A stretch of DNA of 17,270 nt, taken from NCBI GenBank assembly GCA_022717655.1, contig JAIIAN010000046.1:1-17270 (forward strand). Direction: 5' to 3'. Origin of the DNA: Bacillota bacterium (GTDB taxonomy: Bacteria; Bacillota; Clostridia; Lachnospirales; Lachnospiraceae). The translations under genes and the position numbers were made by a program. Each line of letters starts with the position of its first letter. Within the stretch, counting starts at the first letter, position 1. Shown here piece by piece: positions 1-6,485 of the stretch. The notes beneath the pieces were generated by a model. The model ran no database searches and was not told the origin of the DNA. It was given only the letters and a program-made list of their open reading frames with translations.

Positions 1-379
1 ACTCATCAGAAGAAGGGATATAATAATTATTTTTATTTGCAAAATATTCATTTGTAGCACCTATATACGCAGCAACCCTTGTAGCTTTTCCAAGTCCCGG
101 AACCAAATATGGCAGTATCATATCTCTTACATTTGTCTGATTTCCTGCATAATAGTTTTTATCATAAAAAAATGACAGATTCCCCTGTGGACATGTATCT
201 ACCGCTAATAAATTATCTGCAAGATAGCTTAAATTAAAAGAAAGTGTTGTTTTTCCGATGCCACCTCGTAAATTACACATTGCATACTTTTTATATTTTG
301 GTAATTTACTAATCTTTCCTGCGGTTCCCTGAGCAATATCATATTGTCTTGCTATAATATCTCCAATCGCCATATCCAT
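1..379 (-). CDS. ParA/MinD-family ATPase, N-terminal part (runs off left edge)
   Basis: My own translation of the minus strand gives 126 complete codons, open to the window edge. Residues 36-45 read NLRGGIGKTT, a deviant Walker A P-loop, and residues 61-67 read DTCPQGN, the Walker A' motif with the D-x-x-PQGN signature of ParA/Soj ATPases. Members use ATP-dependent dimerisation on DNA to position plasmids, chromosomes or other cargo, and are common on plasmids and integrative elements. The usual signature lysine (KGGxGKT) is arginine here (R38). Two in-frame ATGs exist at 379 and 373. An AAGGAG sequence lies just upstream (about 383-388) and its spacing suits the second ATG slightly better. 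The C-terminal half and any ParB partner lie outside the window. The gene is visibly AT-richer than the ATPase operon, which suggests an accessory element. The family is firm; the cargo cannot be told. Confidence 0.85.
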   Translation of the reverse strand, partial: MDMAIGDIIARQYDIAQGTAGKISKLPKYKKYAMCNLRGGIGKTTLSFNLSYLADNLLAVDTCPQGNLSFFYDKNYYAGNQTNVRDMILPYLVPGLGKATRVAAYIGATNEYFANKNNYYIPSSDE

Positions 380-388
380 TCTCTCCTT

Positions 389-459
389 ATTAGTTTTTCA
401 TTTATATATATATTTCGTAAAACTAATTTTAGTATATGTTATTTAAGCAAATTATGCAA
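389..459 (-). promoter_or_regulatory. Candidate promoter and operator-like repeats of the ParA-like gene
   Basis: On the minus strand TTGCAT (459-454) is followed after 17 nt by TATACT (436-431), a moderate sigma-A promoter. Between its expected start and the ribosome site lies an inverted repeat, ATTAGTTTT (389-397) and AAAACTAAT (419-427), with AT repeats in the loop. A further TTAGT (429-433) touches the -10 box. ParA genes are often autoregulated, so an operator role is possible, but this is inference. Confidence 0.4.
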
Positions 460-469
460 GATGTAAATC

Positions 470-519
470 TAAAAAAACACATCCCATGAATTTTGATTCG
501 TCCTCCATGGGATGTGTTT
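470..519 (-). terminator. Intrinsic terminator after the surface-protein remnant
   Basis: A perfect 14-bp stem (475-488 with 506-519, arm CATGGGATGTGTTT on the minus strand) encloses a 17-nt loop. The T-run on the minus strand lies at 477-471. It sits about 35 nt beyond the stop codon of the broken surface-protein gene and separates it from the ParA-like gene. Confidence 0.85.
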
Positions 520-554
520 CTGTTTTCTGTTACTGTTTCATGAGTGGATTACGA

Positions 555-2086
555 TCAGTTCTTCACTGTGAAATGATAACTCATCGTATTGGAGATCCAC
601 TCGTCTGGAACATTGATTTCTTTCACATTGTATGCGGCATCAAACGTATCGCTGAACGTTCCTTCTGTACAGAACTTCGAATCCACCTGGGAGTATTTCA
701 TCTGTTCTGTTGCATCACCGGTTGCTGCCCCTCCATAAACATATGCATTTCTTGCCACTTCTTCATAGCCCGTTCCGTCTGCTTTTGCTCTCTGAACCGG
801 AACGACCATAAAATACTCATCGAATGTTACCGTATCACCATTCTGAATAAAGCTCAATTCGGTTCCCTTTCTCTCAGTGACACCTTCTTGATTTCCTTCA
901 TCATATCTTACCGGCTGATTCCAGATTACATTGTATCCGCCTGGGCTTACAATATCAGAAACTCGGAATCGAATCTGATAACATTTTCCATAATCAACCG
1001 CACCATTTCCACTCTCTGCATTCGCACCCGTAAATGTGATTGTCTTTTTTGCTCCACTTGTCAGCCTTTATCGTGTATCCATTTGATAAAAATCAATCAT
1101 TTACAATGAACATCTCTTTATTTAGTTCAAGTGTTTTTGTTGACATCAGAATTGCCGCACCGTTCTGGTCTAATTCCAGCGTATTAGTTCTACCTGTTTT
1201 TGCAGCGAAACTAGAATTTATTGTTGCTTCATTTTGGAATCGAATCAAACCGTTTCCTGTAAGTTTCGCATAATTGACATGTGTTGTACTACTACTGTCT
1301 GCACTAAATCCTTCCAATAAGAGATTTTTCCCATTTGTATTGACCGTCAAAGATTCTTTATTGCTCTGGTCAATACGAATTCCGGTATTCATATCTACCG
1401 CTCCCGCAGTAATGGTCAATTTATTCGCTGTAACCTCATAATACGGATTGTTTATTTTTTCATCTGACCCTACAATTTCTACTTCTGCATTATTATTATA
1501 AAACCAGATTGCTTTCATCGGATAATCATTGGTATGATTATCTCCTACATCTGTCCACAGTCCATCCAGCTTAAGATAAACCTGCGCACCCAGATTAAAT
1601 CTTACACTTTTCCAAGCACTTTCCGCTTTTATATAAAAATCTTTCAGCCCAATCTGCATCGGCAAATACAGCACGCTTAAACAGGATTGTTTCCTCTTTG
1701 CTGTCTGCATCTGTTTCCACAGAAGCTTCCTCGTCTGACTGTTCTGCCACGGTAGCTTCCTCTGTACTTTGTGCTTTCTCACCACTTTCCTCTTTGGAGG
1801 CTGTGGTTTTTTCTTTCGGAGTCAGGATATAGCTGACCTGATATTCTCCTATCTGATTAATATCAAAGTCTACCGTATCTTTTACCGCCAGTTCATATTT
1901 GCTGCTGTCGTAGGTGATGCCTTCTTTCAGGTCATACTGCTCACTTCCCTGTACCAGATGCAGATCCGGTGCATCATAGATGGAAGCGGTCTGCTTTGCC
2001 GATACCACACCTATGGTACCTACAAGCAACAGCATTCCTGCCAACAGATAGAAAAACTTTGAATTGTTTCGCTTTTGTTGATTCAT
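555..2086 (-). pseudogene. Secreted surface protein with Ig-like N-terminal domain, broken by two frameshifts and a nonsense codon
   Basis: The start is the ATG at 2086, behind GGGAAGGGAG. An N-terminal signal peptide (MNQQKRNNSK then a hydrophobic run ending VVSA) precedes a domain of about 60 residues resembling bacterial Ig-like/DUF5011 modules (DAPDLHLVQG...VGEYQVSYILTP type). A Glu/Ser/Thr-rich acidic linker follows, then a beta-rich region of unknown fold. There is no LPxTG or C-terminal anchor; the protein ends HFTVKN. Three lesions break the frame: one extra base in the A5 run at 1635-1639 (FADADWAER must join FYIKAESAW), an in-frame TGA at 1093-1095, and one extra base in the T6 run at 1045-1050 (KADKWSKK must join TITFTGAN). 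The span is 1532 nt; removing the two extra bases gives exactly 510 codons, or 509 residues. The function is not recognised. Both indels are in homopolymers, so sequencing error cannot be excluded for them. Confidence 0.8.
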
Positions 2087-2194
2087 CTTTCGTCTCCCTT
2101 CCCTAATTATATTTTTTTCCTGCCGTTTTAGGTAGCATTCGCACCCAAATCTACGCAAATGCAGCTTCCAACAGCAACTTTTTTCACGGGTTTT

Positions 2195-2242
2195 GACAGG
2201 CGACAGAGCATGAAGAAGAGATTAGTGCGGCTGCCGCCTGTC
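2195..2242 (-). other. Hairpin in the leader of the surface-protein gene
   Basis: GACAGGCG (2195-2202) and CGCCTGTC (2235-2242) form an 8-bp GC-rich stem with a 32-nt loop, between the left recombination-type site and the surface-protein start. There is no T-run on the minus-strand side (AAAACCCG follows), so it is not a terminator. It would lie in the 5' untranslated leader if the adjacent segment were inverted. Confidence 0.45.
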
Positions 2243-2248
2243 CTGAAG

Positions 2249-2274
2249 GTATACAAATCGGATCTTTTGTATAC
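2249..2274 (+). repeat. Left recombination-type site of the putative invertible segment
   Basis: The site has a 10-bp arm GTATACAAAT (2249-2258), a 6-bp asymmetric spacer CGGATC (2259-2264) and a 10-bp arm TTTTGTATAC (2265-2274). Two inverted arms around a 6-8 bp spacer is the layout of a tyrosine recombinase core site. The spacer and inner arm (16 bp) recur identically in inverted orientation at 2574-2589. Confidence 0.7.
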
Positions 2275-2379
2275 TTGAGACTTTAAGTTTGTGCCTATGG
2301 CTTTCCAGAATCCAAAAAAATATCAGGGAAATGTAAGATTTGAGACAACGAATCCTGAATTTTTTGCAAAAAATAACGT

Positions 2380-2414
2380 GACACCGCAGAAATTTTTGCC
2401 GCAGTGTCTTTTTT
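2380..2414 (+). terminator. Hairpin terminator inside the putative invertible segment
   Basis: GACACCGC (2380-2387) and GCAGTGTC (2401-2408) form a stem with one C-A mismatch, which becomes a U-G wobble on the minus-strand RNA. A T6 run at 2409-2414 follows on the plus strand. Read on the minus strand, T6 comes about six bases after the stem, so it may work both ways. It lies upstream of the segment's promoter and would insulate that promoter from read-through in either orientation. Confidence 0.5.
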
Positions 2415-2511
2415 GCGTACCACAAAAAGCAGAAACTCCAATTCCTGTTTTGAAGATTACCCAAACCCTGGTAAATCCTTCAAGAAAATGAAATTTCTTC
2501 CAATACTGTAG

Positions 2512-2541
2512 TTGACGAGATAACCTCTATTTTGATAAAAT
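2512..2541 (+). promoter_or_regulatory. Sigma-A promoter in the invertible segment, pointing away from the surface gene
   Basis: TTGACG (2512-2517), an 18-nt spacer and TAAAAT (2536-2541), each 5 of 6 to consensus. Transcription would start near 2548 and run right, across the right-hand site and antisense to the recombinase remnant. No plus-strand gene lies downstream, so the promoter has no evident target unless the segment is inverted. Confidence 0.6.
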
Positions 2542-2573
2542 AGTGTCGAATAGAAGATTTTTTATTCGTGAGG

Positions 2574-2599
2574 GTATACAAAAGATCCGTTTTGTGCAC
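2574..2599 (-). repeat. Right recombination-type site of the putative invertible segment
   Basis: On the plus strand the site has arm GTATACAAAA (2574-2583), spacer GATCCG (2584-2589) and arm TTTTGTGCAC (2590-2599). Read on the minus strand it matches the left site at 23 of 26 positions, including the whole spacer and inner arm; the three differences are all in the outer arm. The dyad extends further outward (CGTGAGG at 2567-2573 with CCTCACG at 2600-2606), giving a 40-nt near-palindrome. Confidence 0.7.
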
Positions 2600-2637
2600 C
2601 CTCACGTCTCCTTTTCTCTTATCTCTTTTTCCCTGTT

Positions 2638-3007
2638 TTATTTTCCTTTCCTTGACAGGAAGACTGCCCCTTTTTCAATTCCTTTCTTTTTGCAAAAAGC
2701 CTTTAGTTTTTTTCTTAAATTTTTTATGTACTTTGATGGTCTTTACCCTGCACTCCTTCCACCCCAGATAGCGAAAATAGGCGTTGAGTGCGACCAGCAT
2801 GCTGTTGGCAGTACTGGCGGCATACGTTTCTTTTAAATGTTCTTCATATCTCATCACCCGGGTTTTGTTTACAGTCTTGTCTGCTCCAATCCATTCATAG
2901 AAGTGTCGGATATCCCGCAGATATTTCTCTATCGTTCCCGGTGCTTTTTCCTGTTCTTTTAGTTCCCATGCGTAGTTATTTAATGTTGTCAGATTCATTG
3001 TTCTCAT
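2638..3007 (-). pseudogene. Tyrosine recombinase remnant: N-terminal SAM-like domain plus a catalytic-domain scrap
   Basis: The intact reading frame from ATG 3007 (AGGG ribosome site about 10 nt upstream) encodes 110 residues, ending at 2675. It is a typical core-binding (phage_int SAM-like) domain: NLTTLNNYAWELKEQ, GTIEKYLRDIRHFYEW, SMLVALNAYFRYLGW. The sequence runs to VKTIKVHKK, where the catalytic domain normally begins, then loses similarity. In another frame, 2700-2641 encodes AFCKKKGIEKGAVFLSRKGK and then stops. That resembles the conserved stretch shortly before the HxxR box in related recombinases. The catalytic Arg, HxxR and Tyr residues are all absent, so it cannot be an active recombinase. 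An internal deletion of part of the catalytic domain and loss of the C-terminus explain this. It lies 39 bp from the right-hand inverted site, which suggests it once acted on that site (inference). Confidence 0.75.
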
Positions 3008-3219
3008 TGTGTCGTTCCCTTTTCCTGTCTTTTGTATGTTTGTCTTACTGTTTTTCAGTTTTGATATGGTATAGGTATACGATGTTTTTTAGTGTTGTAC
3101 AAGAGGTTTGAGCGAATTACCAGTTATTACCAGTTGGTGTATCTCATCCCAAAATCCACTCCAGCATTTGTTAATTTCTTCCGCATAATACAGATTTTAC
3201 TGCTGTTCTTTTCCTTCTG

Positions 3220-3251
3220 AAAAAATGGGAAAAAGGCAAAACCCTTTTCCC
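3220..3251 (-). terminator. Intrinsic terminator of the GH3 beta-glucosidase gene
   Basis: On the minus strand GGGAAAAGGG (3251-3242), a five-base loop and CCTTTTTCCC (3236-3227) form a 10-bp stem with one G-T wobble. An A and then T6 (3225-3220) follow. It begins 10 nt after the stop codon. Confidence 0.85.
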
Positions 3252-3260
3252 AAAAAATAT

Positions 3261-5531
3261 TTATTTTACTGCTTCTTTTAACTTTTCAATTAATTCTTCT
3301 ACTTCTTCGGTACTGATTCCAACAAAGCTTCTCAAAGAACGAAGTGGAGAATTTTCCATCATCTTAATCATCATCTCAGGAGTAATTGCTTCGCTTGCCG
3401 CACTGCCTTCTTCTCCTCCACCGATGTTTGTCATCATCTGGTCTACTAAATCTCCCATCACTTCTTTTGCTTTTTCATTTCCCATTAATTCAGAAATTGT
3501 CGTATTCATATGAATTTCCATCGGAATCTTCATTGTAGATTCCAGCTCTACTGTCTTTTTCAAGCGAATGTCTCTCGAAGAACTTCCAATTAAGATTTCA
3601 TAAGTTCCGCTTTTTGCATACCAGTCATTTACTTTTGTATTATACCATGCAAAGCTTCGTTTATTGAGTTCCATTGTCACAGTCTTTTCTTCCTGTGGCT
3701 GTAACTCTACTTTCACAAAGTTTTTCAGTTCTTTTTCCGGACGCATCACTGCATTTGTCTTATCGGAAACATAGAGCTGTACGACTTCTTTTCCTGCCAT
3801 CTTTCCGGTATTTTTTACTTTTACACTGACCTGAAGAGTTTCGGTATCTTTGATTTTCTCTTTTGAAAGCTGTAAATCGCTGTATTCAAAGGTTGTGTAA
3901 CTTAAACCGAATCCAAACGGATAGCGGACCGGCATTTTTTTCGTATCATAATAGCGGTATCCGACAAATACGCCTTCTTTATATTCTACTTTCTGTCCAT
4001 CTCCAGGGAAATTTAAGTAAGATGGATTGTCCTCCAGATGATATGGAATTGTCTCTGCCAGTTTTCCGGATGGATTGACTTTACCAAATAAGATATCTGC
4101 CTCTGCTGCACCTACTGCCTGTCCACAAAGATAAGCTTCTAAGATTCCTCTTACGTCATCTGCCCATGGCATTTCTACCGGTGAACCATTATGCAGTACA
4201 ATGACAACATTCTTCTGTACTTTTAAGATTTCCTGAATCAGATAATTCTGGCAGTCCGGCATGCGCAGATGTTCTCTGTCGTATCCTTCGGATTCAAAGG
4301 CATCCGGAAGTCCGGCAAAGATAACAGCCACATCTGCATTTTCTGCAGTCTCTACGGCTTCTTTTACCATTGCTTCATCAATTTTATCTTCTTTCACATC
4401 ATATCCCTGTGCATAAGCAACTTCTGTGTAAGCTTTTACTGCATCAAGTGCACTTTCTACTTTAAAGGAATTGATGTGGGAACTTCCGCCACCCTGGAAT
4501 CTTGGTTTCTCTGCAAATTTACCGATAAAGGCGATTTTCTGTTCGCCGGCTTTGAGTGGCAGGATTCCATCATTTTTAAGCAGAACCATAGATTCTTCTG
4601 CAATTTCTTTTGCGATTTGATGGTCTGCTTCTAAATCAAATCTGCCTTTTTGACGGTTGTCTGTATATTTAAAAATAATATTTAAAATACGTTCTACTGC
4701 AGTATCCAGCACGCTTTCTTCTAATGTTCCATTTTTCACTGCTTCCACGATTTCTGCATCGGTATGTCCACCGCTTCCTGGCATTTCCAAATCCAGACCG
4801 GCTTTTAAGCCTTTCACACGTTCATTGACTGCACCCCAGTCAGACATCACATAGCCTTCAAATCCCCACTCATCTCTTAAGATTTCTGTGAGCAGTTTAT
4901 GGTTTTCAGATGCAAATTCGCCATTGATTTTATTATAAGAACACATTACAGTGTCTGGTTTTGCTTCTTTAATCGCAGTCTCAAATGCACCTAAATAGAT
5001 TTCACGGAAGGTACGCTCATCGATTTCAGAAGAGCAGGACATTCTTCTATATTCCTGATTGTTTGCCGCAAAATGTTTAATCGAAGTACCAATATTTTTA
5101 GACTGTACTCCTTTGATATGTGCCCCTGCCATCTCGGATGCAAGATACGGGTCCTCAGAAAAATATTCAAAGTTTCTGCCACACAGCGGAGAACGTTTGA
5201 TATTGACTGCCGGTCCTAAGATAACAGAAAGGTCCTGTGCCTGACACTCATCACCTAAGGTCTCTCCCAATTTGTATAATAAGTCTCGATCAAATGAGCA
5301 GGCTGTCGCACACGCAGTTGGAAAGCACACTGCTTTAATACTATCATTCGCTCCAAGGTGGTCTGCCTCCTGATCCTGTTTTCTTAACCCGTGAGGACCG
5401 TCACTTACCATGACACTCGGAATTCCAAGACGCTCCACACTTTTTAAATGCCAGAAATCTTCTCCAGAACACATTCCGGCTTTTTCTTCTAAAGTCATCT
5501 GTTTTACAATTGCTTTTATATCACGTTTCAT
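3261..5531 (-). CDS. bglB: Glycoside hydrolase family 3 beta-glucosidase, cytosolic
   Basis: A 756-residue GH3 enzyme that releases terminal glucose (or a related sugar) from the non-reducing end of beta-glucosides. The start chosen is ATG 5531 (MKRDIKAIVKQMTLEEK) with AAAGGGG 12 nt upstream. The frame stays open to 5627, but the added 32 residues are not family-like and would overlap the promoter. The TIM-barrel domain spans about 1-290 with GRNFEYFSEDP (118-128), KHFAANN (152-158) and the nucleophile Asp231 in VMSDWGA. The alpha/beta sandwich domain has GGGSSH (347-352) and an ESEGYDRE loop (413-420) likely to supply the acid/base. A fibronectin-III-like domain follows (about 550-663). A 93-residue, Met- and Glu-rich, mostly helical tail ends the protein. 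There is no signal peptide, so it should act on imported glucosides. The exact substrate is unknown and no transporter is adjacent. The symbol is by family resemblance only. Confidence 0.9.
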   Translation of the reverse strand: MKRDIKAIVKQMTLEEKAGMCSGEDFWHLKSVERLGIPSVMVSDGPHGLRKQDQEADHLGANDSIKAVCFPTACATACSFDRDLLYKLGETLGDECQAQDLSVILGPAVNIKRSPLCGRNFEYFSEDPYLASEMAGAHIKGVQSKNIGTSIKHFAANNQEYRRMSCSSEIDERTFREIYLGAFETAIKEAKPDTVMCSYNKINGEFASENHKLLTEILRDEWGFEGYVMSDWGAVNERVKGLKAGLDLEMPGSGGHTDAEIVEAVKNGTLEESVLDTAVERILNIIFKYTDNRQKGRFDLEADHQIAKEIAEESMVLLKNDGILPLKAGEQKIAFIGKFAEKPRFQGGGSSHINSFKVESALDAVKAYTEVAYAQGYDVKEDKIDEAMVKEAVETAENADVAVIFAGLPDAFESEGYDREHLRMPDCQNYLIQEILKVQKNVVIVLHNGSPVEMPWADDVRGILEAYLCGQAVGAAEADILFGKVNPSGKLAETIPYHLEDNPSYLNFPGDGQKVEYKEGVFVGYRYYDTKKMPVRYPFGFGLSYTTFEYSDLQLSKEKIKDTETLQVSVKVKNTGKMAGKEVVQLYVSDKTNAVMRPEKELKNFVKVELQPQEEKTVTMELNKRSFAWYNTKVNDWYAKSGTYEILIGSSSRDIRLKKTVELESTMKIPMEIHMNTTISELMGNEKAKEVMGDLVDQMMTNIGGGEEGSAASEAITPEMMIKMMENSPLRSLRSFVGISTEEVEELIEKLKEAVK

Positions 5532-5577
5532 AAAAAAATAGTTCCCCTTTCTACATTGGTTTTCTAGTTTAAACTTT

Positions 5578-5605
5578 ATCATATCCGGGCTGTTCTGAAT
5601 ATCAA
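5578..5605 (-). promoter_or_regulatory. Probable promoter of the GH3 gene
   Basis: On the minus strand TTGATA (5605-5600), a 16-nt spacer and TATGAT (5583-5578) predict a transcript start near 5571 and a leader of about 40 nt. A second possibility further upstream is TTGACT near 5654 with GATAAT 15 nt later. Confidence 0.5.
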
Positions 5606-5726
5606 AATTCCTACTTTTTTGATACAATTATCATACTTATTTTTTCAAGTCAAACATTCGTGAGACTGGTGCAGCAAATATTAAATAACCACCACATTGA
5701 CCTGCCTGATTTTCTATAAAACGAAA

Positions 5727-5765
5727 CAAAAAAGAAGCCACGGCAATTGCCATGGCTTCTTTTTC
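5727..5765 (-). terminator. Terminator of the V/A-type ATPase operon
   Basis: Arms GAAGCCACGGCA (5734-5745) and TGCCATGGCTTC (5748-5759) form a 12-bp stem with one mismatch. On the minus strand T6 follows directly, ending at about 5728. On the plus strand TTTTTCTCTTTT follows, so it could act both ways. It lies about 20 nt after the ntpD stop codon. Confidence 0.85.
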
Positions 5766-5780
5766 TCTTTTCGATTTTAC

Positions 5781-6470
5781 TTATTCTTCCATATTTGCGT
5801 AAGCACGCTCTCTGTCTTTTTCTTTAAACTTATGAGCATCCTCAAGCATCATATCTTTTACTTTCATCAGACGAATCTGGGTACTTCTCTCATTTTCATC
5901 CAATTTCATAGTAATGTATTTAATATTATTCTGTGCTTCCGGAATAATTACATGTTCCAGAGCGTTTACTCTACGACGGGTCTTTTCGATTTCCGCAGCC
6001 ATCAGCTGACAGGATTTCTCCACTTCAGCCAGGCGCAGCATATCCGGCAAAATGTCTGCCAGTGATTTTACCGCACCATCCAAATCTCCGGAAGTAAATG
6101 CAAAACCGTAAGAATAAATATCATTTGCATCAGCAGTTCTTGTCTGTGACTGGAATACCGGAATATCAACGCTCATTACGTTTTTCTTTCCTGCTTCCAG
6201 ATAAACTTCCTGCTTTGGTGCCATCAGCGCAGTATTTAAAATCTGTTCTGACATTCCGGCTTTTGCAATGACAAAGTTCTTGTTTGCATTTGCGATTCCC
6301 TCTTCTACTTTTAATCGCAGAGCCATGTTTTCCCTTGCCAGGTCAAGGAACTGACGCATCAGTTCATCACGTTTATCCTTTAAAAGTTTGTGTCCTTTTA
6401 CGGCAGTGACTAATTTTTTCTTCTGCTTATTCAGCTCCATTCTGGTTGGATTTATCTGGGTAGATGCCAA
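5781..6470 (-). CDS. ntpD: V/A-type ATPase subunit D (central rotor stalk)
   Basis: Subunit D is the long coiled-coil shaft that turns inside the A3B3 head and couples ATP turnover to the membrane ring. Family hallmarks are the N-terminal NPTRMEL motif followed by KKKLVTAVKGHKLLKDKRDEL, a small middle beta region, and a C-terminal helix (KTRRRVNALEHVIIPE, then NIKYI). No ATG fits. Two in-frame TTG codons, at 6476 and 6470, follow an AGAGGTG ribosome site. I prefer 6470, giving MASTQINPTRMEL (229 residues), because its spacing is better and it matches the usual family start; 6476 adds two residues. The gene begins 9-15 nt after the ntpB stop and is the last of the operon. Identity is certain, the start moderately so. 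Confidence 0.95.
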   Translation of the reverse strand: MASTQINPTRMELNKQKKKLVTAVKGHKLLKDKRDELMRQFLDLARENMALRLKVEEGIANANKNFVIAKAGMSEQILNTALMAPKQEVYLEAGKKNVMSVDIPVFQSQTRTADANDIYSYGFAFTSGDLDGAVKSLADILPDMLRLAEVEKSCQLMAAEIEKTRRRVNALEHVIIPEAQNNIKYITMKLDENERSTQIRLMKVKDMMLEDAHKFKEKDRERAYANMEE

Positions 6471-6485
6471 ATCCAATCACCTCTT

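Larger units (their letters stand above)
2275..2573. mobile_element. Putative invertible promoter segment (phase switch)
   Basis: About 299 bp bounded by two near-identical inverted 26-bp sites (2249-2274 and 2574-2599). The segment carries no convincing gene. It contains a hairpin with a T-run (2380-2414) and, at its right end, a sigma-A promoter reading rightwards (2512-2541). In the present orientation I see no good promoter reading leftwards to the surface-protein start at 2086. Reversal about the two spacers would move the promoter to roughly 2336-2307 on the minus strand, with transcription starting about 214 nt before that start. The arrangement (inverted sites, internal promoter, downstream surface gene, adjacent tyrosine recombinase remnant) matches known phase-variable switches such as those acted on by RecV in Clostridioides difficile. 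Inversion itself is inferred, not seen. Confidence 0.6.

Noticed and set aside
486..1273. Long plus-strand frames (207 and 77 codons) opposite the surface-protein remnant.
   Set aside because: They are antisense shadows of the minus-strand gene, which is supported by signal peptide, ribosome site and terminator.
2106..2111. TATAAT on the minus strand just upstream of the surface-protein ribosome site, as a possible promoter.
   Set aside because: No -35 box lies at 16-18 nt, and the predicted start would leave almost no room before the ribosome site.
2222..2491. Short open frames on both strands across the left half of the invertible segment (66 and 80 codons).
   Set aside because: They have no ribosome site and no recognisable motif, and one crosses a recombination-type site. 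They are low-information frames of an AT-rich regulatory segment.
3082..3101. TTGTAC-type -35 and TATACC -10 as the recombinase promoter, near 3060-3101.
   Set aside because: Only three or four bases of each hexamer match consensus, so it is too weak to list as a feature.
3116..3135. Tandem copy of the 10-mer ATTACCAGTT upstream of the recombinase remnant, considered as recombinase arm sites or CRISPR-like repeats.
   Set aside because: There are only two copies, with no spacers and no similarity to the inverted sites, so it may be chance.
5532..5627. An upstream extension of the GH3 reading frame by 32 residues.
   Set aside because: It lacks family similarity and overlaps the likely promoter. 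The ATG at 5531 has the ribosome site.
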